From the NCBI GenBank assembly GCA_016938535.1, contig JAFGUL010000031.1, forward strand, positions 1 through 14,176: 14,176 nt of DNA. The letters run 5' to 3'. The stretch's first letter is position 1; every line of letters begins with the position of its first letter. The position numbers and the translations under genes were made by a program. The notes beneath the pieces were generated by a model that saw only the letters and a program-made list of their open reading frames with translations, did not search any database and was not told where the DNA came from. This document shows positions 1-8,663 of the stretch, piece after piece. This DNA comes from Candidatus Delongbacteria bacterium. Lineage in GTDB: Bacteria > Delongbacteria > UBA4055.

Positions 1-575
1 ACCTTTTCCGGAGATGCCGAAAATAACTCTCTTACTTTTTCTTCCACATATAAAAAACCGGGATTGTTCTGCTTTATAACCTGGGCTTCAGTTTTTTCGA
101 TCACGAGCTCGTTTGACGGTTCCTCTTTCGCGAACAGTGATTCGTCGAGGTAGAGTGAGTTGTAAATGGCAAAAATGTCAACGCCGGAGTTTTTAATGTT
201 CTGATCACTGAACTCGCTCCAGAAATCCTTCAGCATTTCGGTATCCGATACTTTCCTGTCGCCGTAAAGGTACTCAAGCGATTCCAGTATGTTGTCGAAG
301 AGTAACTTAGCCGCCAGAAGTTCACCGTTCCTGTAATAACCTGTCATGTCGATAAATCTTCTCTCGCAGTTATCCAGAACTTCGTCTTTGTAAATCTCAA
401 TTATCCTGGAATCTCCGGGGTCCTCTGTTATGATTATGTCGATGGCGTCGAGCGTAATTTCGCCGTTGACCTCATCCTTCCGGACATCGTCAGTCTTTCC
501 CTGCCTGGCAGGCGGCATCAGTACGCACGAAACAAAAAATACCGAAAGAAAAAACAGGAATATTATCTTTGTATT
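1..575 (-). CDS. Probable lipoprotein of unknown function, partial (C-terminus beyond left edge), no canonical start codon
   Basis: An open minus-strand frame runs without a stop from about position 626 down to the left edge. It encodes a hydrophobic signal segment (KIIFLFFLSVFFVSC) ending in a lipobox-like Phe-Val-Ser-Cys, with the Cys codon at 525-527, followed by a polar, acidic mature region. This suggests an exported, lipid-anchored protein. The segment containing YYRNGELLAAKLLFDNILESLEY (positions about 250-350) looks like a helical, TPR-like stretch. It faintly recalls the region that precedes the catalytic domain in some LysM/MltD-type lytic transglycosylases, but that domain would lie outside the window, so no function is assigned. 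A strong GGGAGG site sits at 582-587, yet no in-frame ATG, GTG or TTG follows until the ATG at 516-518, which lies after the lipobox and has no ribosome site. One missing G after position 573 would create an ATG seven bases from GGAGG that leads directly into the signal sequence. The gene begins about 40 bases after enolase, on the same strand. Confidence 0.72.
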
Positions 576-581
576 ATTATT

Positions 582-611
582 CCTCCCGCAAGATATTTTA
601 AACCTCCCGCA
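582..611 (-). promoter_or_regulatory. Duplicated Shine-Dalgarno element downstream of enolase
   Basis: On the minus strand the nine-base string TGCGGGAGG occurs twice, at 603-611 and 582-590, 21 bases apart. Both copies carry a strong GGGAGG core and lie in the short gap between the enolase stop (616-618) and the signal sequence of the next gene. The second copy is correctly placed to serve a start codon near 573. The first copy is followed six bases later by an in-frame ATA at 595-597. The repeat may be a small tandem-type duplication of the ribosome site, but its role is not shown by the sequence. Confidence 0.6.
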
Positions 612-615
612 TTTT

Positions 616-1926
<1,311 letters not shown>

Positions 1927-1934
1927 CTATATTT

Positions 1935-2630
1935 TTATTTTTTTTCTTGTTCGGGTTCAGCAGGTTTTTCAGGCTCCGGAGCATAATCTCTTGTGCTCCA
2001 TCTTACATAGCCGGGAACCGTGGTGTCAACGATCGTCTTTCCCGAAAAGTTCTCCTGTGCGCCTTTTTTCAGATCTATTTTTGTTTTACCGCTGTAAAAA
2101 TTCTTAGTCGTAGAAGTTGCATCAGCCACATCCAGTGATTTTGCCTTGGCAAAAACTTTGTAAACTGTATACCTGTAGTATTCAATTGAATTTTCGATCC
2201 TGTTGTTCGCAAAATTCTCCTTCATGTTCATAGTCACCATCTTAGGCAGAATTAAATCTGCGAACACGATCGCATACAACATTATTATCGCGCACATAAC
2301 GGCAAAACCTTTTACAGCCCCTACAATAAAACCCAGTGTTTTGTCTGCACCTGTGCTTTCATACTCAGGTATTTTCGCTATCCTTCCGAATAAGAAAGTA
2401 AATACCGCGAAAACAATTACAAGCCCGATAAGAACGCCTAATATTGCTGCTAACATTTCGGGCATGAAGGCAATCATTTTGGACTTAATGAATACTGCAG
2501 CGTGCGGCATCACGGCCATAGAAAATACTATCCTCTCGATTGGAAATTTATAATTCACTACTCCTCTTGTCCTGCCGTTTATTCCCAGAAGGAACATAAC
2601 TATGAGTATCACAAATGGCATAAGGTTCAT
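1935..2630 (-). CDS. CvpA-family membrane protein with acidic C-terminal tail
   Basis: This 231-residue protein resembles the colicin V production (CvpA) family of inner-membrane proteins. Family members affect envelope functions, but their molecular role is not settled. Hydrophobic segments are seen at about residues 3-17, 33-48, 60-82 and 98-125. The family signature is present as Asp96-Lys-Thr-Leu-Gly100 followed by Gly104 and Gly108 (DKTLGFIVGAVKG), and the early GRTRG matches the usual Gly/Arg-Gly motif after the first helix. It is longer than a typical CvpA protein (about 160-180 residues). The excess is a hydrophilic region from about residue 135 that ends in a Pro/Glu/Lys-rich tail (APEPEKPAEPEQEKK). 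The ATG overlaps the preceding stop as ATGA, with GAGG eight bases upstream, so it is likely translationally coupled to the McsB-like gene. The symbol is left empty because the match is at family level. Confidence 0.8.
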   Translation of the reverse strand: MNLMPFVILIVMFLLGINGRTRGVVNYKFPIERIVFSMAVMPHAAVFIKSKMIAFMPEMLAAILGVLIGLVIVFAVFTFLFGRIAKIPEYESTGADKTLGFIVGAVKGFAVMCAIIMLYAIVFADLILPKMVTMNMKENFANNRIENSIEYYRYTVYKVFAKAKSLDVADATSTTKNFYSGKTKIDLKKGAQENFSGKTIVDTTVPGYVRWSTRDYAPEPEKPAEPEQEKK

Positions 2631-3643
2631 TTCGCTACCTCTTTATTAATTGTTTTTGCCGCCTTTTTCAAAAATCCGTCAGTTAATGACCGTTTTAGCG
2701 CTCCTCCGGAAACGATACCCGAAGATTCCTGCATCAGCAAAACCAGCACCCTGTTGAGTTCTGATATTCTGAGCTTTATTTTACCTTTCCACTTAAAAAA
2801 GGAAAGTATATCATATATCTCAATAAAATCCTTAAATGTCAAGTGTTCAGAATTAATTATTTCAAACAGCCTCTTTCTCATAACTCCGTAACTAATACCG
2901 GGATCATCCGAGACATTTGCTGACATCTTTGTTAATTCCTTCAGAACTTCTTTAAATTTTCTCAGTATTTCGCCTTGAGGTACCGAAAAGGAATCTCTAT
3001 TGGAAATAATCAAAATAAAATCTTCTGCTGTTCGGAAATAACTTTGAACTGAAACTCCGTTATATTCCAGAGACGATCTGATCTCTCCGATCTTTCCAGC
3101 GATCCTTAAAACTGGAACAGAAAGAACTGAAAAGCATTTCAGTCCTGATCCGAAATAATCTATACCGGATGTTAGATAATTACCGAGTGAGTCCTTTGCC
3201 GGTCCCGCATTCTCAAAAAGTTCCGCAAAGTTTCTGCAGTTTCTGAATGCGGACGAAATTCCGGTTCCCTGAGAGTGTGCAAAGAAAGTGAGGTGGTCTA
3301 TATAGTTCGTAAGAAGATATGATCTGTTTTTTTCATCGTAATAGAGCGCGAGCCTGATCAGAATGTCGTTCCTCTTTTCCGGAAGGATTCTGAGTCTTTT
3401 CATCCTTAAAATTTCCTCCTGAGGGATTGCAGACAGAGAAAATTTTACGATCCTTTTCGAAATTAAATGTTCCGCAAGAATATCATCGGTCTTTTTCTCG
3501 ACTTCTTTATAAAGGCTGTATCCCGGAGACGAAGGGAAATTCATTCCTGCATAGTTTCTGGATATCCTCACCGACGAGTAAACAGACACGATGTTTTCTT
3601 CACCTTTGAACCAATGAGGTATTTTCTCGTTTATTTCAGCCAT
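2627..3643 (-). CDS. Divergent McsB-like ATP:guanido phosphotransferase homologue, probably catalytically inactive
   Basis: The 338-residue protein aligns along its whole length with McsB, the bacterial protein-arginine kinase (about 350-365 residues). Shared landmarks are SSVRISRN (23-30) for SSRIRLARN, NYIDHL (113-118) for NEEDHI, YLTSGIDYFGSGLK (156-169) for YLTSCPTNVGTGLR, ISN (213-215) for QISNQ, SYG (251-253) and SGGAL (312-316). The key residues are changed. The catalytic Cys is Gly160, the NEEDH acidic pair is Tyr114-Ile115, the Arg of DHIRI is Thr119, the first Arg of SSRIR is Ser24, the GLR Arg is Lys169 and the VRG Arg is Gln200. The RDxxRA phosphoarginine-binding motif near the C-terminus is not recognisable. 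Normal arginine-kinase activity is therefore unlikely, and binding or regulation is more plausible. No mcsA, ctsR or clpC lies beside it. The ATG overlaps the lipA stop by eight bases, and the following CvpA gene overlaps by four. Confidence 0.82.
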   Translation of the reverse strand: MAEINEKIPHWFKGEENIVSVYSSVRISRNYAGMNFPSSPGYSLYKEVEKKTDDILAEHLISKRIVKFSLSAIPQEEILRMKRLRILPEKRNDILIRLALYYDEKNRSYLLTNYIDHLTFFAHSQGTGISSAFRNCRNFAELFENAGPAKDSLGNYLTSGIDYFGSGLKCFSVLSVPVLRIAGKIGEIRSSLEYNGVSVQSYFRTAEDFILIISNRDSFSVPQGEILRKFKEVLKELTKMSANVSDDPGISYGVMRKRLFEIINSEHLTFKDFIEIYDILSFFKWKGKIKLRISELNRVLVLLMQESSGIVSGGALKRSLTDGFLKKAAKTINKEVAK

Positions 3644-4520
3644 TAATATCTGACCTTTTTATCATTGAAATTATCTCAGAGGCGTTATATGAGCTTCTCG
3701 TGAATGGAGATGAATATACATATTTTATACCGAAAGACAAGGCGGTTTCCCTGAACTTTTCGAACCAGTCCTCAGATTTATACTCATTAACCTCAATATT
3801 GTGCCTTGAAGGTCTGAGATACTGTCCGCATGTAAAGATATCTATTTCCGCTTCTGCAAGATCACCGAGCAATTTCTTAAGCTGCTCTTCTGTTTCCCCC
3901 AGCCCCACCATTATGCCTGATTTGGACAGGACATTTCTGTTGTCCTTTTTGATCCCCTTTAAAAATTCAATCGAACGCGCATAATCTCCTTCAGGTCTGA
4001 CGGAAGTGTAAAGTTCGCATACCGTTTCTACATTATGATTGAAAATATCCGGTCCGGCGCCGGATACAGTTTTCCTAGCTTCAGAATTACCCATAAAATC
4101 AGGTGTAAGAACTTCTACTGTCGCGTCTGTCATACTTTTTACAGCTTTGATAGTTGCTGCAAAATGACCGGCTCCTCCGTCTAAAAGGTCGTCCCGTGTA
4201 ACAGATGTAATAACCGCATGCCTTAGTTCCAACTCCCTGACCATTACAGCGATATTTTCAGGTTCATCTATATCGACTCCGGAAGGTTTTTCGTGCCTGA
4301 TATTGCAAAATCTGCAGTTCCTTGAGCATTTATCCCCGAGTATCATGAAGGTCGCGGTCTTTTTGATCCCGAAACATTCTGAAAGATTAGGACATCTCGC
4401 CTCCTCGCAGACAGTATGAAGATGCCTTCCCCTTAATTCCCTTTTTATATCCAGAACATTGCTGTTATGCCTGAAATCAATTTTTATCCATTCCGGCAGA
4501 TGCTTCTTTGTTATTTTCAT
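3636..4520 (-). CDS. lipA: Lipoyl synthase
   Basis: LipA is a cytoplasmic radical-SAM enzyme that inserts two sulfurs into protein-bound octanoyl groups. It makes the lipoyl cofactor of 2-oxoacid dehydrogenases and the glycine cleavage system. With the chosen start it has 294 residues, normal for the family. The auxiliary cluster motif CxxxxCxxxxxC is at Cys38/43/49 (CEEARCPNLSEC), the radical-SAM motif CxxxCxxC at Cys65/69/72 (CSRNCRFC), and the C-terminal RSSY at 275-278 supplies the serine ligand. Also typical are VITSVTRDDLLDGGAGHFA and FTCGQYLRPSRHN. Two ATGs are possible, at 4533-4535 and 4518-4520. The inner one is preferred because GGAG lies nine bases upstream and the protein then begins MKITKKHLPEW, like other LipA proteins. 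Even so it overlaps the histidine kinase gene by 44 bases in another frame. No lipB is visible nearby. Confidence 0.97.
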   Translation of the reverse strand: MKITKKHLPEWIKIDFRHNSNVLDIKRELRGRHLHTVCEEARCPNLSECFGIKKTATFMILGDKCSRNCRFCNIRHEKPSGVDIDEPENIAVMVRELELRHAVITSVTRDDLLDGGAGHFAATIKAVKSMTDATVEVLTPDFMGNSEARKTVSGAGPDIFNHNVETVCELYTSVRPEGDYARSIEFLKGIKKDNRNVLSKSGIMVGLGETEEQLKKLLGDLAEAEIDIFTCGQYLRPSRHNIEVNEYKSEDWFEKFRETALSFGIKYVYSSPFTRSSYNASEIISMIKRSDING

Positions 4521-7113
4521 TATAAACAGCTCCATAAACTTTTTCAGTCAGATTGTAGATCGTATAAGGTTTCTGTATGAAGTCAACAGCACCCTCATTA
4601 AGAACTTCCTCGACCCTGCTGTCCCTGGCGAACCCGGATGTCATTATAACTTTCACGTGCCTGTTTATCTTCAAAAGTTCTTTAAATGTTTCCCTCCCGT
4701 CGATCTCAGGCATTATCATATCGAGCAAGACCAATACTATCTCTTTATTTTTTTGTTTATAAACCGATATCGCTTCTCTCCCGTCTGAGGCTGTTGTGAT
4801 TGAATATCCGGCCTGGGTCAGCATTGATGTGGCAAGCTCTCTCAGAACGGGCTCGTCATCAACGACCAGTATATTTCCGGCGCCTTTTTTAATAACAGCT
4901 GAACTTTCGGCTGCATCCGAATTCCCGCAGCTTTCGTATTTTGGAAAATAAAGTCTGAATTCGGTACCTTTACCAGGAACGGAGTCAATATCGATGATAC
5001 CTCCGAACTGCTGGACAATATTGTAGACTATCGTCAGACCCAGTCCGGTGCCCAGGCTCTTATCCTTGGTTGAGAAAAAAGGTTCGTACATCTGTTTTAT
5101 TACAGAACTGTCCATTCCCACACCTGTATCCTTTACTGAGATACATGTATAGCGTTTCGTATCATCCGCTTTAATCAGTTTTGAAATCTCAGAATCGGTA
5201 ATATCGTCTATGATCTCTAAAGTCAGGTTTCCGCCGTAATTTTCATTTTCGCTTCTCATTATCGTCATCGCGTGGTTCGCGTTTATTGCAAGATTAAGTA
5301 CTACCTGCTCCAACTGAGTAAAATCAGCATGTATCGAAGAGCTGCTCTCAAGATTAATGCCCGCTATCCGAACCCTTTTGTCAAAGGTATTCGAGCATAT
5401 TTTTATTACCTGCGAAACCACTTCGGACATTCTGACATTTTCCAGAAGCGTATTCTGCTTTCTGGAAAGGGTAAGAAGTCTCTGAACAATATCTCCGGCG
5501 CGCTTTCCTGACTTCTCCATAATATCAAGATATTCAGCCAGCTGCTCGGGAGGGATCTCGATCTGCCTGTCGGTACGGTACTTCAAAATAGAAACGACAC
5601 CTACTATTCCGCTGAGTATATTATTGAAGTCATGAGCGATACCTCCTGCCAGAGTTCCTATAGTTTCCATTTTCTGAGCCTGTATCAGCTGCTCTTCCTT
5701 TTTCTTAAGTTCTGTCAGATCATCGATCCTTATAACGCTTCCCTTAACACCGTTCGCTATAAGAGGGAACATATGGATATTTATATTTCTCCTCTCACCG
5801 TTCTGAAGCGGTTCTCTGCTTATTTCGACATGATTTCTTTCGCCGATATATTTAAGAAGATCGTTCTTCAGGAGCTTGAGATCTTTAACAGCTTTCCATA
5901 CTTCCTCGCCCACATAAATACTTTCTTCCGGATCTGTATATTTCTCTGCATTCCTGTTCCACTGGGTTACCTTTCCCTGATTGTCAACTGCTATAAGACC
6001 CGAAGGCATTGATTCAAATATATTCAGCAGGTAATTCTGCAGGTATTTGATCCTTGAGAAACTCCTGCCCAGATTTGAAGCCATTTTATTATATTCTTCC
6101 GCAAGCTGTCCGATCTCTCCGATGCTGTGAACATCAAGCGGTTCAATAGGCTGATCTGTGTCGATCTGCTTAGATACGTTTCCGATCCCTTCAAGCAGTT
6201 CCTCCACGGGCGATACTATCTGATTTTTTATAAATATCCCGAGAAGCAAAAGGAGTCCCGCAAATATACCCATAAGTATCATGAAATGTATCTTTGCCGA
6301 TCTTATATAATGAACGTCTTCGACCAAAGTTATTGCGCCAAGAAAATTCTTTATGAAATTCACAGGCTTGAAAAAATATATCTTCCGCTTTGCAGAAGCT
6401 ATATTGCAGTCGGACACCTGTCCAAGATTGAAGGAATTTAGATTGATTTCGATACCGTTGCCTTTAACCGGTTTCCCGTAACTGTCGTAAACAGTCGTAA
6501 ATATACTGTTAAGTACGAGATCTTTTTCCTCCAGAAGAGTAAAATCGAAACCGAGACTTTTACCGACTTCATAGATATTATAATTATCGATCTCTTTGCT
6601 AAGCTCAATATAGTATTCCCTTTCGTCAACAGCAACCGGCAGCGATACGGATACTACGAATTTATTATTCCTGAAGCTGACCACCGGTGCATTAATATCT
6701 TTCAGACAGGGTATTCTTGGATCGTCCTTGATCTTTTCAGAATAGAAAAACTCGATTTTACCTGACTTATCAACGATCCTGAAACTGTCATAATTGTAAT
6801 TGGACCTCAGAAAATTCATAAGACCGGATCCGTCACTTTTCTTTTCCAAAACAGGTCTGAGCTCACGGTAAAATCTGTGATCGTCTCTTACTCTTACCGA
6901 ATTTGCTGACGCTATATCTGAATTATGAGTAAAAGTTGTGTTTATAAAACTGACTCCCGATTCAAGTGTCCTCCGGATATTATCATTGTGGTTCTCGGTT
7001 ATCAGATCATGTACAAAATACGCCACTACGCCGATAGGAAGAAGAACTATCAGCATAAAAAGGAAAACAAGCCTGTAAAACAATTTGCTCCTGATCATAT
7101 CAGCCACGGTCAA
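4477..7113 (-). CDS. Hybrid sensor histidine kinase (HAMP-PAS-HisKA-HATPase-REC), TTG start
   Basis: The 878-residue inner-membrane kinase has a membrane segment at about 13-34, an extracytoplasmic sensor region (35-273, cache-like by position and length, not identified by motif) and a second membrane segment (274-295). HAMP follows at about 296-350 and PAS at 355-470. HisKA carries the phosphoacceptor His494 in LAGGIAHDFNN. The ATPase domain has an N-box NLAINANHAM (607-616), DTGVGM (662-667), YEPFFSTK (676-683) and GTGLGL (688-693). The C-terminal receiver (747-862) has Asp752/753, phosphoacceptor Asp798 (LLDMIMPEIDG), Thr825 and Lys848. All phosphorelay residues are intact. There is no output domain and no adjacent response regulator or Hpt gene, so the final partner is unknown. 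The start is TTG, chosen because GGAGG lies seven bases upstream. The nearer ATG at 7116-7118 is followed immediately by a stop codon. It starts 14 bases after the nucleotidase-like lipoprotein gene, which may supply its signal. Confidence 0.96.
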   Translation of the reverse strand: MTVADMIRSKLFYRLVFLFMLIVLLPIGVVAYFVHDLITENHNDNIRRTLESGVSFINTTFTHNSDIASANSVRVRDDHRFYRELRPVLEKKSDGSGLMNFLRSNYNYDSFRIVDKSGKIEFFYSEKIKDDPRIPCLKDINAPVVSFRNNKFVVSVSLPVAVDEREYYIELSKEIDNYNIYEVGKSLGFDFTLLEEKDLVLNSIFTTVYDSYGKPVKGNGIEINLNSFNLGQVSDCNIASAKRKIYFFKPVNFIKNFLGAITLVEDVHYIRSAKIHFMILMGIFAGLLLLLGIFIKNQIVSPVEELLEGIGNVSKQIDTDQPIEPLDVHSIGEIGQLAEEYNKMASNLGRSFSRIKYLQNYLLNIFESMPSGLIAVDNQGKVTQWNRNAEKYTDPEESIYVGEEVWKAVKDLKLLKNDLLKYIGERNHVEISREPLQNGERRNINIHMFPLIANGVKGSVIRIDDLTELKKKEEQLIQAQKMETIGTLAGGIAHDFNNILSGIVGVVSILKYRTDRQIEIPPEQLAEYLDIMEKSGKRAGDIVQRLLTLSRKQNTLLENVRMSEVVSQVIKICSNTFDKRVRIAGINLESSSSIHADFTQLEQVVLNLAINANHAMTIMRSENENYGGNLTLEIIDDITDSEISKLIKADDTKRYTCISVKDTGVGMDSSVIKQMYEPFFSTKDKSLGTGLGLTIVYNIVQQFGGIIDIDSVPGKGTEFRLYFPKYESCGNSDAAESSAVIKKGAGNILVVDDEPVLRELATSMLTQAGYSITTASDGREAISVYKQKNKEIVLVLLDMIMPEIDGRETFKELLKINRHVKVIMTSGFARDSRVEEVLNEGAVDFIQKPYTIYNLTEKVYGAVYNENNKEASAGMDKN
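4530..4533 (-). promoter_or_regulatory. Ribosome-binding site deciding the lipA start
   Basis: GGAG on the minus strand lies nine bases before the ATG at 4518-4520 and overlaps the alternative upstream ATG at 4533-4535. The upstream ATG has only a weak purine run before it, so this site favours the inner start. It lies inside the coding sequence of the histidine kinase gene. Confidence 0.6.
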
Positions 7114-7120
7114 ATCATAT

Positions 7121-7125
7121 CCTCC
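7121..7125 (-). promoter_or_regulatory. Ribosome-binding site deciding the TTG start of the hybrid kinase
   Basis: GGAGG on the minus strand is seven bases before the TTG at 7111-7113 and sits in the 14-base gap after the stop codon at 7128-7130. An ATG two bases nearer is out of frame and hits TGA after one more codon, so TTG is the best start; the in-frame GTG two codons later is a weaker alternative. Confidence 0.75.
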
Positions 7126-7127
7126 GG

Positions 7128-8648
7128 TTATAGTTTTGAAACATCGGTAATCCTGCTGTTCTCGCCCCTGGTTATGGATCCTCTTGACAATATGTAATCT
7201 TTAATTATCTCTCTCATCTGCTTCTGATATACTTTTTCAAGTTGTACGCCCATGTCCAGAAATTCGTTATATGAATCTCCGCCCTGATATATATAATCGG
7301 TTAACGATACAGTGTAAATACGCTTCCCGTCAATAGATTTTCCATTAATTTTAATACTGTCTGACAGCACGCGGTCTCCTGCTTTTCTGGAAGAATCGAA
7401 CGTAAAGCTTATTCCTGACACCTGCAGAAAACTTTTACTCATCTTCAGCGAACACGAACTTTCGAGTATCGTCTTTATCTGCTCTCCGCTCATTTTTACC
7501 GACACAATGTTGCCTTCATAAGGCATGATATTATAAAGGTCTCCGAGCGTCACAGGACCTTTTTCAAAACCTTTTCTTACTTTTCCGCTGTTCATGAAAA
7601 ATATTTCGGTCCCGGTATATTCTCTCATAATATCTGACACTAAGCTGCCGAGGGGAGTCTCAACTGAGAATTTATCTCCCTGAGCGTGCGGGATGTCGTC
7701 ACCGGCGGTACCTAAAACTTTTCCTGTCAGGGTTTCAATCATATTATTTATTTCAGCCATTTGAGAAGACAGCTCTTTGTCCGGCTGTATCCCGATCGAA
7801 TTGACAGAATGATTTTCAAGATTGGATATTTTATTTTTTTCGATCTCGAAAGATACAAGCTCAGCACCGTTTATTCCGCAGATCTGAACCGGTTTCTTGC
7901 CCTGAAGCGAGCAGCTCCTGTTATCTTCCGTAGTTGTCAGAAACAGACTGATATCACGGAGAGAAAACAGTCTGTCCGCCTCTGAAGCGGTAAGATTTGA
8001 TCCCGAACTTTCGCTGCAGTTATAATCTCCTGCAACAATGATATTCTCCACACCCATTCTTTTCAGCTCATCTGTATATCTGCTGACCGCATCAGCCGGA
8101 TCCAGTATCGCGATCTTGTTCACATCTTTATCCAAGTTAGCCTTAATTACCTTGCCGGTACTTATTCCGATGACTGCGCTTTTACCGTCTTTTAGTATGA
8201 TGTACGGCTTAATAAAATCGATCCTCGAAGAGTCTTTATTCACAAGATTCGCGGAAACGAAAGGGAACTTTGCCTGTTTTGAAAGATTTGAAAGCTCTTC
8301 ATATCCGAAATAGAATTCCCTGTGACCTAATATCAGACAGCTGAAGTTTAGAATATTCATCAGGTCGACAACAGATCTTCCCGTTGTCAGATAAGCCTCT
8401 CTTGTACCGTAGATAAAGTTCGAATTCCCGATTATGTCTGTTTTAAGACTCTTGTTATTACTGATCTCTTTTATCTTGGACGATATAAGACTGAAACCTC
8501 CGTATTTGACAGAATCTTTATCTACGGGAAAAATATTCCCGTTCAGCGAGCTTATTGAAACCACAACGAGCTTGTCCCTGCTTTCGGAACAAGATATCAT
8601 CGCGATCAGGGTTAATATGACCATTACAATAAAATAAGTCCTTTTCAT
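7128..8648 (-). CDS. Lipoprotein related to UshA-type 5'-nucleotidases, metal site degenerate
   Basis: The 506-residue product has a lipoprotein signal peptide with Met-Ile-Ser-Cys20, so it should be anchored in the envelope. Its layout follows the 5'-nucleotidase family: an N-terminal metallophosphatase-like domain (about 26-280) and a C-terminal substrate-binding domain (about 310-470). The C-terminal domain is well conserved: TPLGSLVSDIMREYTG, FMNSGKVRKGF (351-361), GDLYNIMPYEGN (369-380), FLQVSGISFTFD (407-418) and YQGGDSYNEF (454-463). The N-terminal metal ligands are replaced. DxHG becomes SLNG (34-37), the GD motif becomes GN (74-75), and GNHEFD becomes GHREFYF (108-114). The THxG and GGHxH motifs have no His in AGDYN (206-210) or TTTEDN (238-243). 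Hydrolysis is therefore doubtful, and it may bind a nucleotide-like ligand instead. The ATG follows GGAGG by five bases and is 15 bases from the preceding gene. The hybrid kinase lies directly downstream. Confidence 0.87.
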   Translation of the reverse strand: MKRTYFIVMVILTLIAMISCSESRDKLVVVSISSLNGNIFPVDKDSVKYGGFSLISSKIKEISNNKSLKTDIIGNSNFIYGTREAYLTTGRSVVDLMNILNFSCLILGHREFYFGYEELSNLSKQAKFPFVSANLVNKDSSRIDFIKPYIILKDGKSAVIGISTGKVIKANLDKDVNKIAILDPADAVSRYTDELKRMGVENIIVAGDYNCSESSGSNLTASEADRLFSLRDISLFLTTTEDNRSCSLQGKKPVQICGINGAELVSFEIEKNKISNLENHSVNSIGIQPDKELSSQMAEINNMIETLTGKVLGTAGDDIPHAQGDKFSVETPLGSLVSDIMREYTGTEIFFMNSGKVRKGFEKGPVTLGDLYNIMPYEGNIVSVKMSGEQIKTILESSCSLKMSKSFLQVSGISFTFDSSRKAGDRVLSDSIKINGKSIDGKRIYTVSLTDYIYQGGDSYNEFLDMGVQLEKVYQKQMREIIKDYILSRGSITRGENSRITDVSKL

Positions 8649-8663
8649 AACAACCTCCTTTTT

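Noticed and set aside
516..518. ATG as the true start of the left-edge gene
   Set aside because: It follows a hydrophobic stretch and lipobox in the same frame and has no ribosome site, whereas GGGAGG lies upstream of the signal sequence. It remains possible but less likely.
582..615. Rho-independent terminator after enolase
   Set aside because: The gap holds a direct repeat, not an inverted one, and there is no hairpin followed by a T run.
4459..4788. Plus-strand open frame of 109 codons antisense to lipA and the hybrid kinase
   Set aside because: It lies wholly opposite strongly conserved coding sequence (the receiver domain), has no family resemblance, and is explained as a shadow frame.
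5632..6012. Plus-strand open frame of 126 codons antisense to the kinase PAS/HisKA region
   Set aside because: The minus strand here encodes conserved kinase motifs including the phosphoacceptor His; the antisense product shows no recognisable features.
6438..6635. Minus-strand open frame of 65 codons inside the kinase gene
   Set aside because: It lies in another frame within the sensor-domain coding region, which reads through intact; no independent evidence for a gene.
7116..7118. ATG just upstream of the kinase TTG as its start
   Set aside because: It is out of frame and reaches a TGA stop after one codon.
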